This document shows positions 1 through 5,903 of a stretch of DNA of 7,385 nt, in pieces; the stretch's first letter is position 1, and each line of letters begins with the position of its first letter. This DNA comes from Alphaproteobacteria bacterium. Lineage in GTDB: Bacteria > Pseudomonadota > Alphaproteobacteria > Rs-D84. The DNA is taken from the NCBI GenBank assembly GCA_017425725.1, contig JAFOXU010000127.1, positions 1 through 7,385 on the forward strand, in the 5' to 3' direction. The notes below the pieces were generated by a model. The model was not told the DNA's origin, made no database searches, and saw only the letters and a program-made list of their open reading frames with translations. The position numbers and the translations under genes are program-made.

Positions 1-1
1 G

Positions 2-148
2 ATATGGGAACCGTTTGAAAAATCCACAGAACATATAATAAGAACACGTAATTTGTTGGTTGGGACAGATAAAATCGTACAAAATACGCAAGAATTTTAT
101 GAAATCGCACGTAAAACATGCTATAATTGCACCGAAAAACAAAGATAA
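2..148 (+). CDS. 3' end of an unrecognised gene upstream of trmD (partial)
   Basis: An open frame enters from the left edge of the window and gives 48 residues before a TAA at 146-148. The codons look like those of the neighbours (mostly A/T-ending, no rare clusters), and the stop lies one base before the trmD ATG, as expected for coupled genes in one operon. The visible tail is polar and charged with a CYNC motif (C40 and C43 of the visible part) near the end; I see no membrane segment. It does not resemble the PRC-barrel C-terminus of RimM, which precedes trmD in many proteobacteria. I do not recognise the family. The frame competes with an N-terminal extension of the trmD frame over the same bases, and I prefer this one because TrmD proteins begin at the downstream ATG. 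Confidence 0.55.
   Translation: MWEPFEKSTEHIIRTRNLLVGTDKIVQNTQEFYEIARKTCYNCTEKQR
119..127 (+). promoter_or_regulatory. possible extended -10 promoter for trmD-rplS
   Basis: TGC followed by TATAAT (122-127) is a perfect extended -10 element. A transcript starting about 7-8 bases later would leave a 5' leader of roughly 15 bases before the trmD ATG at 150. No good -35 hexamer sits upstream, which extended -10 promoters tolerate. It lies inside the end of the upstream gene and could be chance in AT-rich DNA. Confidence 0.3.
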
Positions 149-149
149 A

Positions 150-836
150 ATGCATTTTAATATATTGACTATTTTTCCAGAAATGTTTCCAGGCACCCTG
201 TCGGGTGGTGTGGTTGGTCGTGCGCTGGAACGTGGCATTTGGTCATATGACACAATCAATATTCGTGATTTTGCAATAAACAACTATGGCAGTGTTGACG
301 ATACACAATTTGGCGGTGGTGCTGGGATGGTTATGCGCCCAGACGTGCTTGGCGATGCGCTGGATTCAATAAAGCACAAAGGTAAAATCATATACTTTTC
401 ACCACGCGGCCAGGTATTGAATCAGCAATTGGTTCGCAAATTAACATCTGACCAAGACGCAACATACACCCTGCTGTGCGGCAGATACGAAGGTATCGAT
501 GAGCGTGTTATTGAACAATACGATATAATGGAATTATCAATTGGCGACTATATACTGTCTGGGGGTGAAATTGCTGCGCAGGTTTTTGTTGACAGTTGCG
601 TTCGTCTGTTAGATAATGTAGTTCACGGTGGTGATGACACCACCCAAAACGAAAGTTTCGAAATCGGCGGGCTTGAATGGCCATTATATACCCGTCCGTC
701 AGTATGGCGTGGACAAAATGTCCCAGAAGTCCTGCTGTCCGGTCACCATGGCAATATCGAACGGTGGCGGAAACAACAATCGGTTGACATAACAAAAGAA
801 CGTCGGCCGGATTTAATAAAGGAAAATGAAAAATGA
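150..836 (+). CDS. trmD: tRNA (guanine-N1)-methyltransferase TrmD
   Basis: TrmD methylates N1 of G37 next to the tRNA anticodon using S-adenosylmethionine, which prevents +1 frameshifting. It is a cytoplasmic SPOUT-family homodimer with a trefoil knot. The 228-residue product begins MHFNILTIFPEMF, the usual family start. It carries GGGAGM (55-60), YFSPRGQ (82-88), the SAM-site motif GRYEGIDERV (111-120), the knot motif SIGDYILSGGE (130-140), and the C-terminal YTRPSVW (180-186) and VPEVLLSGHH (191-200). Length is typical of alphaproteobacterial forms and shorter than the E. coli protein. The frame stays open upstream to a TTG at 60, but those 30 residues are not TrmD-like and overlap the preceding gene, so the ATG at 150 is chosen despite a poor Shine-Dalgarno. 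Translation is probably coupled to the upstream gene. The residue aligned with the E. coli catalytic Asp169 is Glu176. The stop overlaps the rplS start (ATGA). Confidence 0.97.
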   Translation: MHFNILTIFPEMFPGTLSGGVVGRALERGIWSYDTINIRDFAINNYGSVDDTQFGGGAGMVMRPDVLGDALDSIKHKGKIIYFSPRGQVLNQQLVRKLTSDQDATYTLLCGRYEGIDERVIEQYDIMELSIGDYILSGGEIAAQVFVDSCVRLLDNVVHGGDDTTQNESFEIGGLEWPLYTRPSVWRGQNVPEVLLSGHHGNIERWRKQQSVDITKERRPDLIKENEK

Positions 837-1222
837 GCATTATTAAAAAAATCGAAGCTGCCCAAATCGCAAAATTACAGGGCGATAAAAAAATCCCAAA
901 CTTCAAAGCTGGGGATACATTGAAGGTTCACGTCAAAATTAAAGACGGTGATAAATTCCGTATTCAGGTTTTCGAAGGCGTTGTTATCGCACGTGATGGC
1001 GGTATGGGTAATAATGCATCCTTTACAGTACGTCGTGAATCATACGGTGTTGGCGTAGAACGTAAGTTCCCATTGTACAGCCCTGCAATCGAAAAGATTG
1101 AAAAAATCCGTATTGGTAAAGTACGTCGTGCAAAATTATTCTTTTTGCGTGGTCTGTCTGGCAAGAAAGCACGTATCGTGGAAGACTTGTCCGCAACAAG
1201 CGCAGAAAAGAGTGCAAAATAA
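833..1222 (+). CDS. rplS: 50S ribosomal protein L19
   Basis: L19 binds 23S rRNA at the 30S-50S interface, near the bridges between subunits. The product has 129 residues. The SH3-like barrel is recognisable in FKAGDTLKVHVKIKDGDK (24-41) and FEGVVIARDGG (48-58), followed by FTVRRESYGVGVERKFPLYSP (64-84, with the Arg pair and GVGVER core) and the C-terminal family signature KVRRAKLFFLRGLSGKKARI (95-114). About 15 residues follow this signature, ending SAEKSAK, so the protein is longer than the roughly 115-residue E. coli L19; such Ser/Ala/Lys tails occur in alphaproteobacterial forms. AGGA at 820-823 is a good Shine-Dalgarno nine bases before the ATG. The ATG overlaps the trmD stop by four bases, the classic trmD-rplS coupling. 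Confidence 0.98.
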   Translation: MSIIKKIEAAQIAKLQGDKKIPNFKAGDTLKVHVKIKDGDKFRIQVFEGVVIARDGGMGNNASFTVRRESYGVGVERKFPLYSPAIEKIEKIRIGKVRRAKLFFLRGLSGKKARIVEDLSATSAEKSAK

Positions 1223-1223
1223 T

Positions 1224-1248
1224 AAATCCCACTTCGGTGGGATTTTTT
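1224..1248 (+). terminator. intrinsic terminator after rplS
   Basis: A perfect 9-bp stem (AAATCCCAC, 1224-1232, with GTGGGATTT, 1237-1245) encloses a TTCG loop closed by C-G, the very stable cUUCGg tetraloop. The 3' arm runs into six T residues (1243-1248). It begins two bases after the rplS stop and should end the trmD-rplS transcript. Confidence 0.95.
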
Positions 1249-1267
1249 CTGCCCTTTATTCTTATGT

Positions 1268-1296
1268 TTGACATCGTTTATTCATAAATGTATTAT
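1268..1296 (+). promoter_or_regulatory. sigma-70-type promoter for the DUF2155 operon, predicted leaderless
   Basis: TTGACA (1268-1273) matches the -35 consensus exactly. A 17-base spacer leads to TATTAT (1291-1296), five of six matches to the -10 consensus. The next gene's ATG (1304) begins eight bases after the last base of the -10, which is where transcription would be expected to start. No Shine-Dalgarno precedes the ATG. The position just after the rplS terminator supports a new transcription unit here. Confidence 0.85.
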
Positions 1297-1303
1297 ATAT
1301 GTT

Positions 1304-1645
1304 ATGAAAAAAATAATTTTATCTTTGATTATATCTGTCCTGCCATGTGTGGCAAATGCATATATAGATAAGACAAATGCTGTTGTGCGCATCTTGAACA
1401 AAGATGCAGGTAAGGTAACGGAACGCACCATCGCTGTCGGGCAAGGTATAAAATTTGAAAAATTGAACATTGACGTTCGCACTTGTAAACAGTCTGATCC
1501 GTTTGATGCCGAAGATTATTTTGCATTTGTTGAAATATTTGATGGTAAAAATCAGGTTTTTGGGGGTTGGATGACTAAAAACGACCCTGGAAAAAACCCG
1601 TTACAACATCCAGACTATGATGTATGGTTGGTGAAATGTGAATAA
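1304..1645 (+). CDS. secreted DUF2155-family protein
   Basis: The 113-residue product matches the pattern I know for DUF2155, a family of unknown function found mainly in Alphaproteobacteria. It starts with a Sec signal peptide: MKK, a hydrophobic stretch at 4-16, then a likely cleavage after ANA (17-19). The mature domain is a small all-beta-looking unit with the family hallmarks: a VRTCKQ segment (58-63), a VFGGWM motif (85-90) and the terminal LQHPDYDVWLVKC (100-112). Cys61 and Cys112 probably form a disulfide in the periplasm. The frame is open upstream to 1268, but those codons lie in the promoter and the signal peptide starts at 1304. No Shine-Dalgarno is present, and the ATG should lie at or next to the mRNA 5' end. 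It is first in a group with a membrane protein and a DUF1460 protein, suggesting an envelope role; the molecular function is unknown. Confidence 0.88.
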   Translation: MKKIILSLIISVLPCVANAYIDKTNAVVRILNKDAGKVTERTIAVGQGIKFEKLNIDVRTCKQSDPFDAEDYFAFVEIFDGKNQVFGGWMTKNDPGKNPLQHPDYDVWLVKCE

Positions 1646-1648
1646 TTT

Positions 1649-1656
1649 AGGGAGAG
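1649..1656 (+). promoter_or_regulatory. strong ribosome binding site for the membrane protein at 1661
   Basis: AGGGAGAG ends four bases before the ATG at 1661. It is the purine-richest Shine-Dalgarno in the window and fixes that start. It contrasts with the preceding gene, which has none. Confidence 0.75.
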
Positions 1657-1660
1657 AAAT

Positions 1661-1966
1661 ATGGATTTTATAAAAAAATATTTAAAATTATTTATCGGTG
1701 TCGGTGTTTTGATTTTAGTATTGGTCACATTCTTTTTTGCAAAACGTAGTAATGTATTAGAAACAGGTTCATTAAAAGATTGGCGTGCCGCATCAGTTGA
1801 AAGCCGCATGTCTGCTGCACGAATACTGGTTGGAACAGACACAAATACTGATTTATTGGTCGCATGCATTACAAAAATGTCACAATTGCCTGATTCTGGT
1901 GAAATGGCCGTACGTGACGCTGCATCACTGTGTCAGACAGGTATAAAACTAAAAGAAAATTTATAA
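1661..1966 (+). CDS. small single-pass membrane protein, function unknown
   Basis: The 101-residue product has a short basic N-terminus, one strong transmembrane segment (about residues 9-27, rich in Leu, Val, Ile and Phe), and a soluble part of about 70 residues. AKR directly after the helix mixes the charge signals, so orientation is uncertain; an envelope-facing C-terminal part is my guess because of the neighbours. The soluble part looks mainly helical (around 38-58, 62-75 and 81-97) and holds two cysteines, Cys69 and Cys91. I do not recognise a family. The start is fixed by the Shine-Dalgarno at 1649-1656. The gene lies 15 bases after the DUF2155 gene and two bases before the DUF1460 gene, so all three are probably co-transcribed and may act together at the cell envelope. 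Confidence 0.75.
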   Translation: MDFIKKYLKLFIGVGVLILVLVTFFFAKRSNVLETGSLKDWRAASVESRMSAARILVGTDTNTDLLVACITKMSQLPDSGEMAVRDAASLCQTGIKLKENL

Positions 1967-1968
1967 TT

Positions 1969-2658
1969 ATGCGCCTTGCGTTATTATGCACGTTTTTGTT
2001 GTTTGGATGTTGTACCGACATTGTCTGCTCTGATGGACAGCGCTTTTTAGGAACACAATACATTAATTCACCACTGGGGGAAGAAAAATTACCAGACACA
2101 GACCCTTTAATCCGGTTTGATGTGTTTGATTGCACAACCTTTGTCGAAACTGTTTTGGCCAATGGCGAAGTAGAAAAACTGAACCGCATCAGATACAAAA
2201 ATGGAGACATTGATTTTTTTAACAGAAATCATTTTATTGAATCTGAATGGCTGACAAATAATTCTGACATCGTTCAAAATATCAGCCAACAGTACGGACA
2301 AACAGATGTTCGCACTGTTATCATCGACAAGAAAAACTGGTTTAAAATCACACATAACATCGACACAGAATATGCGCCAGAAACTGTTCATCTTGAATAT
2401 TTGCCATACAAGAACATCCATAAAATACAGAACAAAGAAACGTTAATCGTGCTGTTTATTACTGACAATCAAAAAATTCGTGATAAGATTGGTACTGACC
2501 TTGCAGTGGTGCATATGGGGCTGTTGTTACCTGGGGGCATACTGCGACACGCATCCAGCGAACAAAAACAAGTCGTAGATGTTAATTTTTACGAATACAT
2601 TGAACGACAAAAACAAAACAAAAACAATATTGGAATTACATTGGTGGCAATAAAATGA
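1969..2658 (+). CDS. DUF1460-family (amidase-like, NlpC/P60 fold) probable lipoprotein
   Basis: The 229-residue product resembles DUF1460, a family with a papain-like NlpC/P60-related fold often annotated as N-acetylmuramoyl-L-alanine amidase-like. Visible hallmarks are DCTTFVE (54-60) with the presumed nucleophile Cys55, the RYKNGDIDFFNRNHF block (75-89), VVHMGLLL (180-187) with the candidate catalytic His182, and LRHASS (192-197). The N-terminus is a hydrophobic export signal ending in LFGCC (11-15), so Cys14 could be lipidated; Phe at -2 makes the lipobox imperfect and ordinary cleavage is an alternative. The expected place of action is the periplasm on cell-wall peptide or a related amide bond, which is inferred from the fold family. 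The chosen start puts the signal peptide at the N-terminus; an upstream in-frame start at 1930 would add 13 polar residues inside the previous gene. It overlaps tsaD by four bases. At 229 residues it is compact for the family. Confidence 0.82.
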   Translation: MRLALLCTFLLFGCCTDIVCSDGQRFLGTQYINSPLGEEKLPDTDPLIRFDVFDCTTFVETVLANGEVEKLNRIRYKNGDIDFFNRNHFIESEWLTNNSDIVQNISQQYGQTDVRTVIIDKKNWFKITHNIDTEYAPETVHLEYLPYKNIHKIQNKETLIVLFITDNQKIRDKIGTDLAVVHMGLLLPGGILRHASSEQKQVVDVNFYEYIERQKQNKNNIGITLVAIK

Positions 2659-3776
2659 GTGATGATAAGTTAATACGTTTAGATATGGGAAAATTAAACA
2701 GCAACATTCACAGCGAGCGTCCCACCCTGTGTTTGGGGATTGAATCGTCGTGTGATGAAACAAGTGCTGCGATTGTTGATTCTGACAGAAACATATTGTC
2801 GCATATTATATATTCACAAATCCCAGAACATCAAAAATACGGTGGCGTCGTTCCGGAACTGGCCGCACGGGCACATATTTTAGCAATCGACGATGTAATA
2901 CAACAAACATTAAAAAATGCCGGCAAAACAATTGATGATATTGACGTTATCGCTGCAACCGCAGGCCCTGGTTTGATTGGTGGCGTTTTGGTTGGTTGGA
3001 TGGCTGCGACCGGTATCGCCCAATCCACAAACAAACCGTTAGTTGCAGTTAATCATCTTGAAGGTCATGCATTGGTTCCACGTTTGTGCGCAACACTGGC
3101 AGATGGTACGAATAAAAATACATCTGTTGAATTTCCATATCTGTTAATGCTGGCATCTGGTGGTCATTGTCAAATTTTATTGGTGCGCGGCGTTGGCAAA
3201 TACGAATTAATCGGACAAACACTAGATGACAGCGCAGGCGAAGCATTCGATAAAGTCGCAAAAATGTTGGGACTGGGGTATCCGGGCGGACCAATCGTAG
3301 ATAAACGTGCACAATCTGGCAATCCACGTGCATTTGATTTCCCACGTCCATTATGTGATAAACCAGGGTGCGATTTCTCGTTCAGTGGGATTAAAACAGC
3401 GGCACGCACATTCTTGGATCGGGCAACACAGCCACTGACAGATGAATACATAAATGATTTCTGTGCATCTTTTCAGGCGTCTGTGGTCGACTGTATTGTA
3501 AACAGACTGTCAAACGCAATGAAAGACGAACGTGTTATTTCTGCAAAACCAAAAACACTTGTTGTTGCGGGTGGTGTTGCAAAAAATTCAGCAATACGTT
3601 CTGCAATGGAAAAAATGTCACAAAATCACAACATGACATTTGCCGCCCCACCAATGAACCTGTGTACAGATAACGGCGCAATGATTGCATGGGCCGGTAT
3701 TGAAAACTGGCGTATTGGTAATATTGTAACAGAACCAATCGCACCACGACCAAGATGGCCGTTAACAGAATTGTAA
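2655..3776 (+). CDS. tsaD: tRNA N6-adenosine threonylcarbamoyltransferase TsaD
   Basis: TsaD (also Gcp, YgjD) transfers threonylcarbamoyl from threonylcarbamoyl-AMP to A37 of tRNAs reading ANN codons, giving t6A, with TsaB and TsaE as partners in bacteria. The 373-residue product belongs to the ASKHA fold. It shows GIESSCDET (28-36), the metal-binding NHLEGH (133-138, ligands His134 and His138), ASGGH (167-171), DDSAGEAFDKVAKMLGLGYP (191-210), FSFSGIKTA (241-249), VAGGVAKN (304-311) and CTDNGAMIA (337-345) with the third ligand Asp339. All key residues are present. About 24 polar residues precede the usual start of the fold. An internal Met11 would shorten this, but the ATGA overlap with the DUF1460 stop favours the ATG at 2655. 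The Shine-Dalgarno is weak (GGTGG at 2641-2645), consistent with coupling. It closes the operon begun at 1304. Confidence 0.98.
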   Translation: MSDDKLIRLDMGKLNSNIHSERPTLCLGIESSCDETSAAIVDSDRNILSHIIYSQIPEHQKYGGVVPELAARAHILAIDDVIQQTLKNAGKTIDDIDVIAATAGPGLIGGVLVGWMAATGIAQSTNKPLVAVNHLEGHALVPRLCATLADGTNKNTSVEFPYLLMLASGGHCQILLVRGVGKYELIGQTLDDSAGEAFDKVAKMLGLGYPGGPIVDKRAQSGNPRAFDFPRPLCDKPGCDFSFSGIKTAARTFLDRATQPLTDEYINDFCASFQASVVDCIVNRLSNAMKDERVISAKPKTLVVAGGVAKNSAIRSAMEKMSQNHNMTFAAPPMNLCTDNGAMIAWAGIENWRIGNIVTEPIAPRPRWPLTEL

Positions 3777-3798
3777 TGATTTAAACAAACTTTAAGGG

Positions 3799-3804
3799 TA
3801 TAAT
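3799..3804 (+). promoter_or_regulatory. consensus -10 element before the 3812 gene
   Basis: TATAAT lies in the 35-base gap after tsaD, with seven bases between its last base and the ATG at 3812. That is the same distance as at the DUF2155 promoter and again puts the expected start point at or next to the ATG. I see no good -35 hexamer 16-18 bases upstream, so the promoter is less certain. AAGGG (3794-3798) could instead be a Shine-Dalgarno at an unusually long 13-base spacing on a read-through transcript. Confidence 0.45.
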
Positions 3805-3811
3805 TACTGTC

Positions 3812-4324
3812 ATGAACTTACCAGAACACAAAGTTTTATACGAACAGGCAACTAAAAATATTTTAGCACAGCTAAAAACATTAAACTTGTCGTCAGAAAA
3901 GTATAAACGTGCCGCTGACTTGGTGTTTAAATTCCGTGAAGCGTTTACAAAAGACGAAGTAAAGAAAGCTACATTCATAACCCCAGACAGTAAAATTTGG
4001 GATCTAGGCTATGATTCTGCCGGCTTTTGCCGTGTGGCCAGCATAACTTTTGCAATCGCAATGGACTTTCATGATTGGCAACTGATGGCCATCGCCCCAA
4101 ATAAATGGAATGGCGGCATGGGACACCATTGGTTACAACATATTCCAACAGGTAAAGTATTCGATATCACATATGACCAATTTACGGTCGATGGACTTAC
4201 ATTACCATATCACTTGGGACAAAAGGCGGCGTACAACCTGTCTTTACAAGACGAAACACATAAATTTGCAAAAACTGTCGGACTTGACATTATAAAATTG
4301 TTAATGGAAAACAAATCGAAATAA
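3812..4324 (+). CDS. conserved-looking protein with possible Cys-His-Asp hydrolase pattern
   Basis: The 170-residue product has no signal peptide or membrane segment and is probably cytoplasmic. Residues 1-50 look helical and charged. The centre has DSAGFCRVASITFAI (68-82), where a Cys (73) starts a hydrophobic helix, then WNGGMGHHWLQH (99-110) and GKVFDITYDQF (114-124). A Cys at the start of a helix, followed by a strand with His and then a strand with Asp, is the order of papain-like and transglutaminase-like folds. Candidate residues are Cys73, His105 or His106, and Asp118 or Asp122. It faintly recalls YunG-type proteins, but I cannot assign a family, and catalysis is inference. The ATG follows a TATAAT element by seven bases. 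The stop abuts the xseA ATG directly (TAAATG), which suggests one operon with coupled translation. Confidence 0.85.
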   Translation: MNLPEHKVLYEQATKNILAQLKTLNLSSEKYKRAADLVFKFREAFTKDEVKKATFITPDSKIWDLGYDSAGFCRVASITFAIAMDFHDWQLMAIAPNKWNGGMGHHWLQHIPTGKVFDITYDQFTVDGLTLPYHLGQKAAYNLSLQDETHKFAKTVGLDIIKLLMENKSK

Positions 4325-5560
4325 ATGATGCAAAAACCAGAACCTTTTGTAAAAGACGATATGATTTTCAGTGTGACAGATGCATCTGCGTTGCTGAAAA
4401 ACGTTGTTGAAACAGCATTTCCACGAATTAAAATCCGTGGTGAATTGTCACAGATTACACGTGCAACATCTGGACATATTTATATGACAATCAAAGATTC
4501 TGGGGCTGCAATATCTGTTATTGTTTGGCGTGGGACACCATTAAACTTTAAATTAGAAGACGGTCTGGAAGTTATTATAACCGGCCGCTTTACAACATAC
4601 CCTGCCCGCAGCAATTATCAAATTATTGCCAGCGAAATTGAAATGGCGGGTGTTGGTGCAATTCTTAAAATGCTGGAAGAACGCAAGCAAAAATTAGCAC
4701 GTGAAGGATTGTTTGACGAAGCACGCAAGAAGCCATTACCAAAACTGCCACAAACAATTGGTGTTGTCACCAGTCCAACAGGTGCAGCATTCCAGGACAT
4801 TCAAAACAGACTGCGTGAACGTTTCCCTGTGCATGTATTACTGTATCCTGCAACTGTCCAAGGCGTAACCGCAGCAGCCGAAGTGGCCGCAGGCATTGAA
4901 TATTTTAACCGTATGCAAAACGTTGATGTAATCATCGTTGCACGTGGCGGCGGTTCGCTAGAAGACTTACTGCCCTTTTCCGAAGAAATTGTTGTACGTG
5001 CGGCCGCAGCCAGTAAAATTCCACTGATATCAGGCGTTGGACACGAACCAGACTGGATGCTGATTGACTTTGCAGCCGATTATCGTGCACCAACCCCAAC
5101 AGGCGCAGCCGAGGCAGTCGTCCCAACAAAACTATCATTATTACAAGAGTTGGATAATATGTGGGTCAGACTGTCTGGAAACTTTACAACGCGATTAACA
5201 AACGCAAAACAACGCATTGAATCGATAAATATCAAAAGCCCAAAACAACTGGTTATGGAACATACACAAAGATTAGATGATTTAGGTCGTACATTAAACC
5301 TGATTATCAATACCAAGATTGTATCCGCCCAACAAAAAATGGATGTTGTATCTGGATTTTCAAACATATTACAAAACCGTATGCAGACATTAAATCAGTC
5401 ACTGCAACATATGGGACAAATGTTGAATTCGCTTAGTTATAAAAGTGTATTAAGTCGTGGGTATGCTATTGTTCGTGACGAAAACAATAATATCATCAGC
5501 AGCATTGATGGCGGCACACCAAAGTCAATTGAATTTGCAGATGGGGTATTAAAGTTATGA
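4325..5560 (+). CDS. xseA: exodeoxyribonuclease VII large subunit
   Basis: XseA is the catalytic large subunit of exonuclease VII, which with several copies of XseB degrades single-stranded DNA from both ends into short oligonucleotides in repair. The 411-residue product has an N-terminal OB fold (about 13-108; IRGELSQI at 37-44, GHIYMTIKD at 50-58) and the catalytic domain with GVVTSPTGAAFQDI (146-159), VARGGGSLEDLLPFSEE (205-221), SGVGHEPDW (236-244) and RAPTPTGAAE (254-263). A long helical coiled-coil region follows (about 266-370) and the usual C-terminal VLSRGYAIV (375-383). Most relatives have HETD where this has HEPD; the His-Glu core is kept. A second ATG at 4328 would remove one residue. 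No clear Shine-Dalgarno precedes it, so translation probably depends on the upstream gene. xseB is not in the window. The stop overlaps the next gene by four bases. Confidence 0.97.
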   Translation: MMQKPEPFVKDDMIFSVTDASALLKNVVETAFPRIKIRGELSQITRATSGHIYMTIKDSGAAISVIVWRGTPLNFKLEDGLEVIITGRFTTYPARSNYQIIASEIEMAGVGAILKMLEERKQKLAREGLFDEARKKPLPKLPQTIGVVTSPTGAAFQDIQNRLRERFPVHVLLYPATVQGVTAAAEVAAGIEYFNRMQNVDVIIVARGGGSLEDLLPFSEEIVVRAAAASKIPLISGVGHEPDWMLIDFAADYRAPTPTGAAEAVVPTKLSLLQELDNMWVRLSGNFTTRLTNAKQRIESINIKSPKQLVMEHTQRLDDLGRTLNLIINTKIVSAQQKMDVVSGFSNILQNRMQTLNQSLQHMGQMLNSLSYKSVLSRGYAIVRDENNNIISSIDGGTPKSIEFADGVLKL

Positions 5561-5901
5561 CAAATAAAGTTGATTATAACGCAAAGTTTATAGCAATATT
5601 AAACCGTCAAGACGTATTTATTAATGCAGATATTTCAGCAGGATTGTATGAAAGTTATAATGTCGTTACTGACAATGGGGTTAAATTATTATCTTTAAAG
5701 AAACATGTAAAAACACTTCCGAATACACGCACACAAGAAGCGATTATAACCTGTGAAATAGACAAACTTGCATGCGGTTCATCGTATGACGAAAACGACA
5801 AAATGCCAAACAATACAGCATGTATGGTGTACAGATTGCTGGCGCAAAAATATCAAGAGCAACAAAAAATTCTTGTTGGCACACAGAAGACAAAGGCCTA
5901 A
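5557..5901 (+). CDS. small protein of unknown function, first of a possible paralogous trio
   Basis: The 114-residue product is soluble-looking, with no signal peptide or membrane helix. It has a short N-terminal helix-strand unit (7-25), a strand pair (YNVVTDNGVKLLSLKK, 34-49), a strand ending in ITC (64-66), a polar loop (72-86), and a C-terminal amphipathic helix (about 88-105) with VYRLLAQKYQEQQ. This order resembles the products of the next two genes. Its ATG overlaps the xseA stop (ATGA), which supports both the start and membership of the xseA operon. GGGG at 5543-5546 is a distant Shine-Dalgarno candidate. It is too long, and has the wrong pattern, to be XseB, a helical protein of about 80 residues. 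I do not recognise a family. Confidence 0.75.
   Translation: MTNKVDYNAKFIAILNRQDVFINADISAGLYESYNVVTDNGVKLLSLKKHVKTLPNTRTQEAIITCEIDKLACGSSYDENDKMPNNTACMVYRLLAQKYQEQQKILVGTQKTKA
5892..5896 (+). promoter_or_regulatory. ribosome binding site fixing the start at 5904
   Basis: AAAGG lies seven bases before the ATG at 5904, within the last codons of the preceding gene. It favours 5904 over an in-frame ATG at 5820, which would overlap the preceding gene by more than 80 bases. Confidence 0.6.
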
Positions 5902-5903
5902 TT

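Noticed and set aside
34..39. TATAAT near the left edge
   Set aside because: No -35 at workable spacing and no TG extension; it lies inside the partial upstream gene.
60..149. TTG start giving TrmD a 30-residue extension
   Set aside because: TrmD proteins begin at the MHFNILTIFP segment. The extension is not family-like and overlaps the 3' end of the upstream frame.
508..906. 132-residue minus-strand frame across trmD and rplS
   Set aside because: Antisense to two conserved housekeeping genes and without any recognisable motif.
1962..1967. TATAAT just before the DUF1460 gene
   Set aside because: Only one base from the ATG at 1969, so a transcript from it would begin inside the gene and lose the start codon.
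1930..1968. Upstream in-frame start for the DUF1460 protein
   Set aside because: It would place 13 charged residues before the export signal and overlap the preceding gene by 37 bases.
4110..4295. 61-residue plus-strand frame inside the 3812 gene
   Set aside because: A shadow of the longer frame, with no start signal of its own.
5557..5901. The gene after xseA as xseB
   Set aside because: XseB is a helical protein of about 80 residues with a recognisable start; this product is longer, rich in predicted strands, and shows no XseB motif.
5820..5903. Upstream in-frame ATG for the second small gene
   Set aside because: It overlaps the preceding gene, whereas 5904 has AAAGG at seven bases and directly follows the preceding stop.
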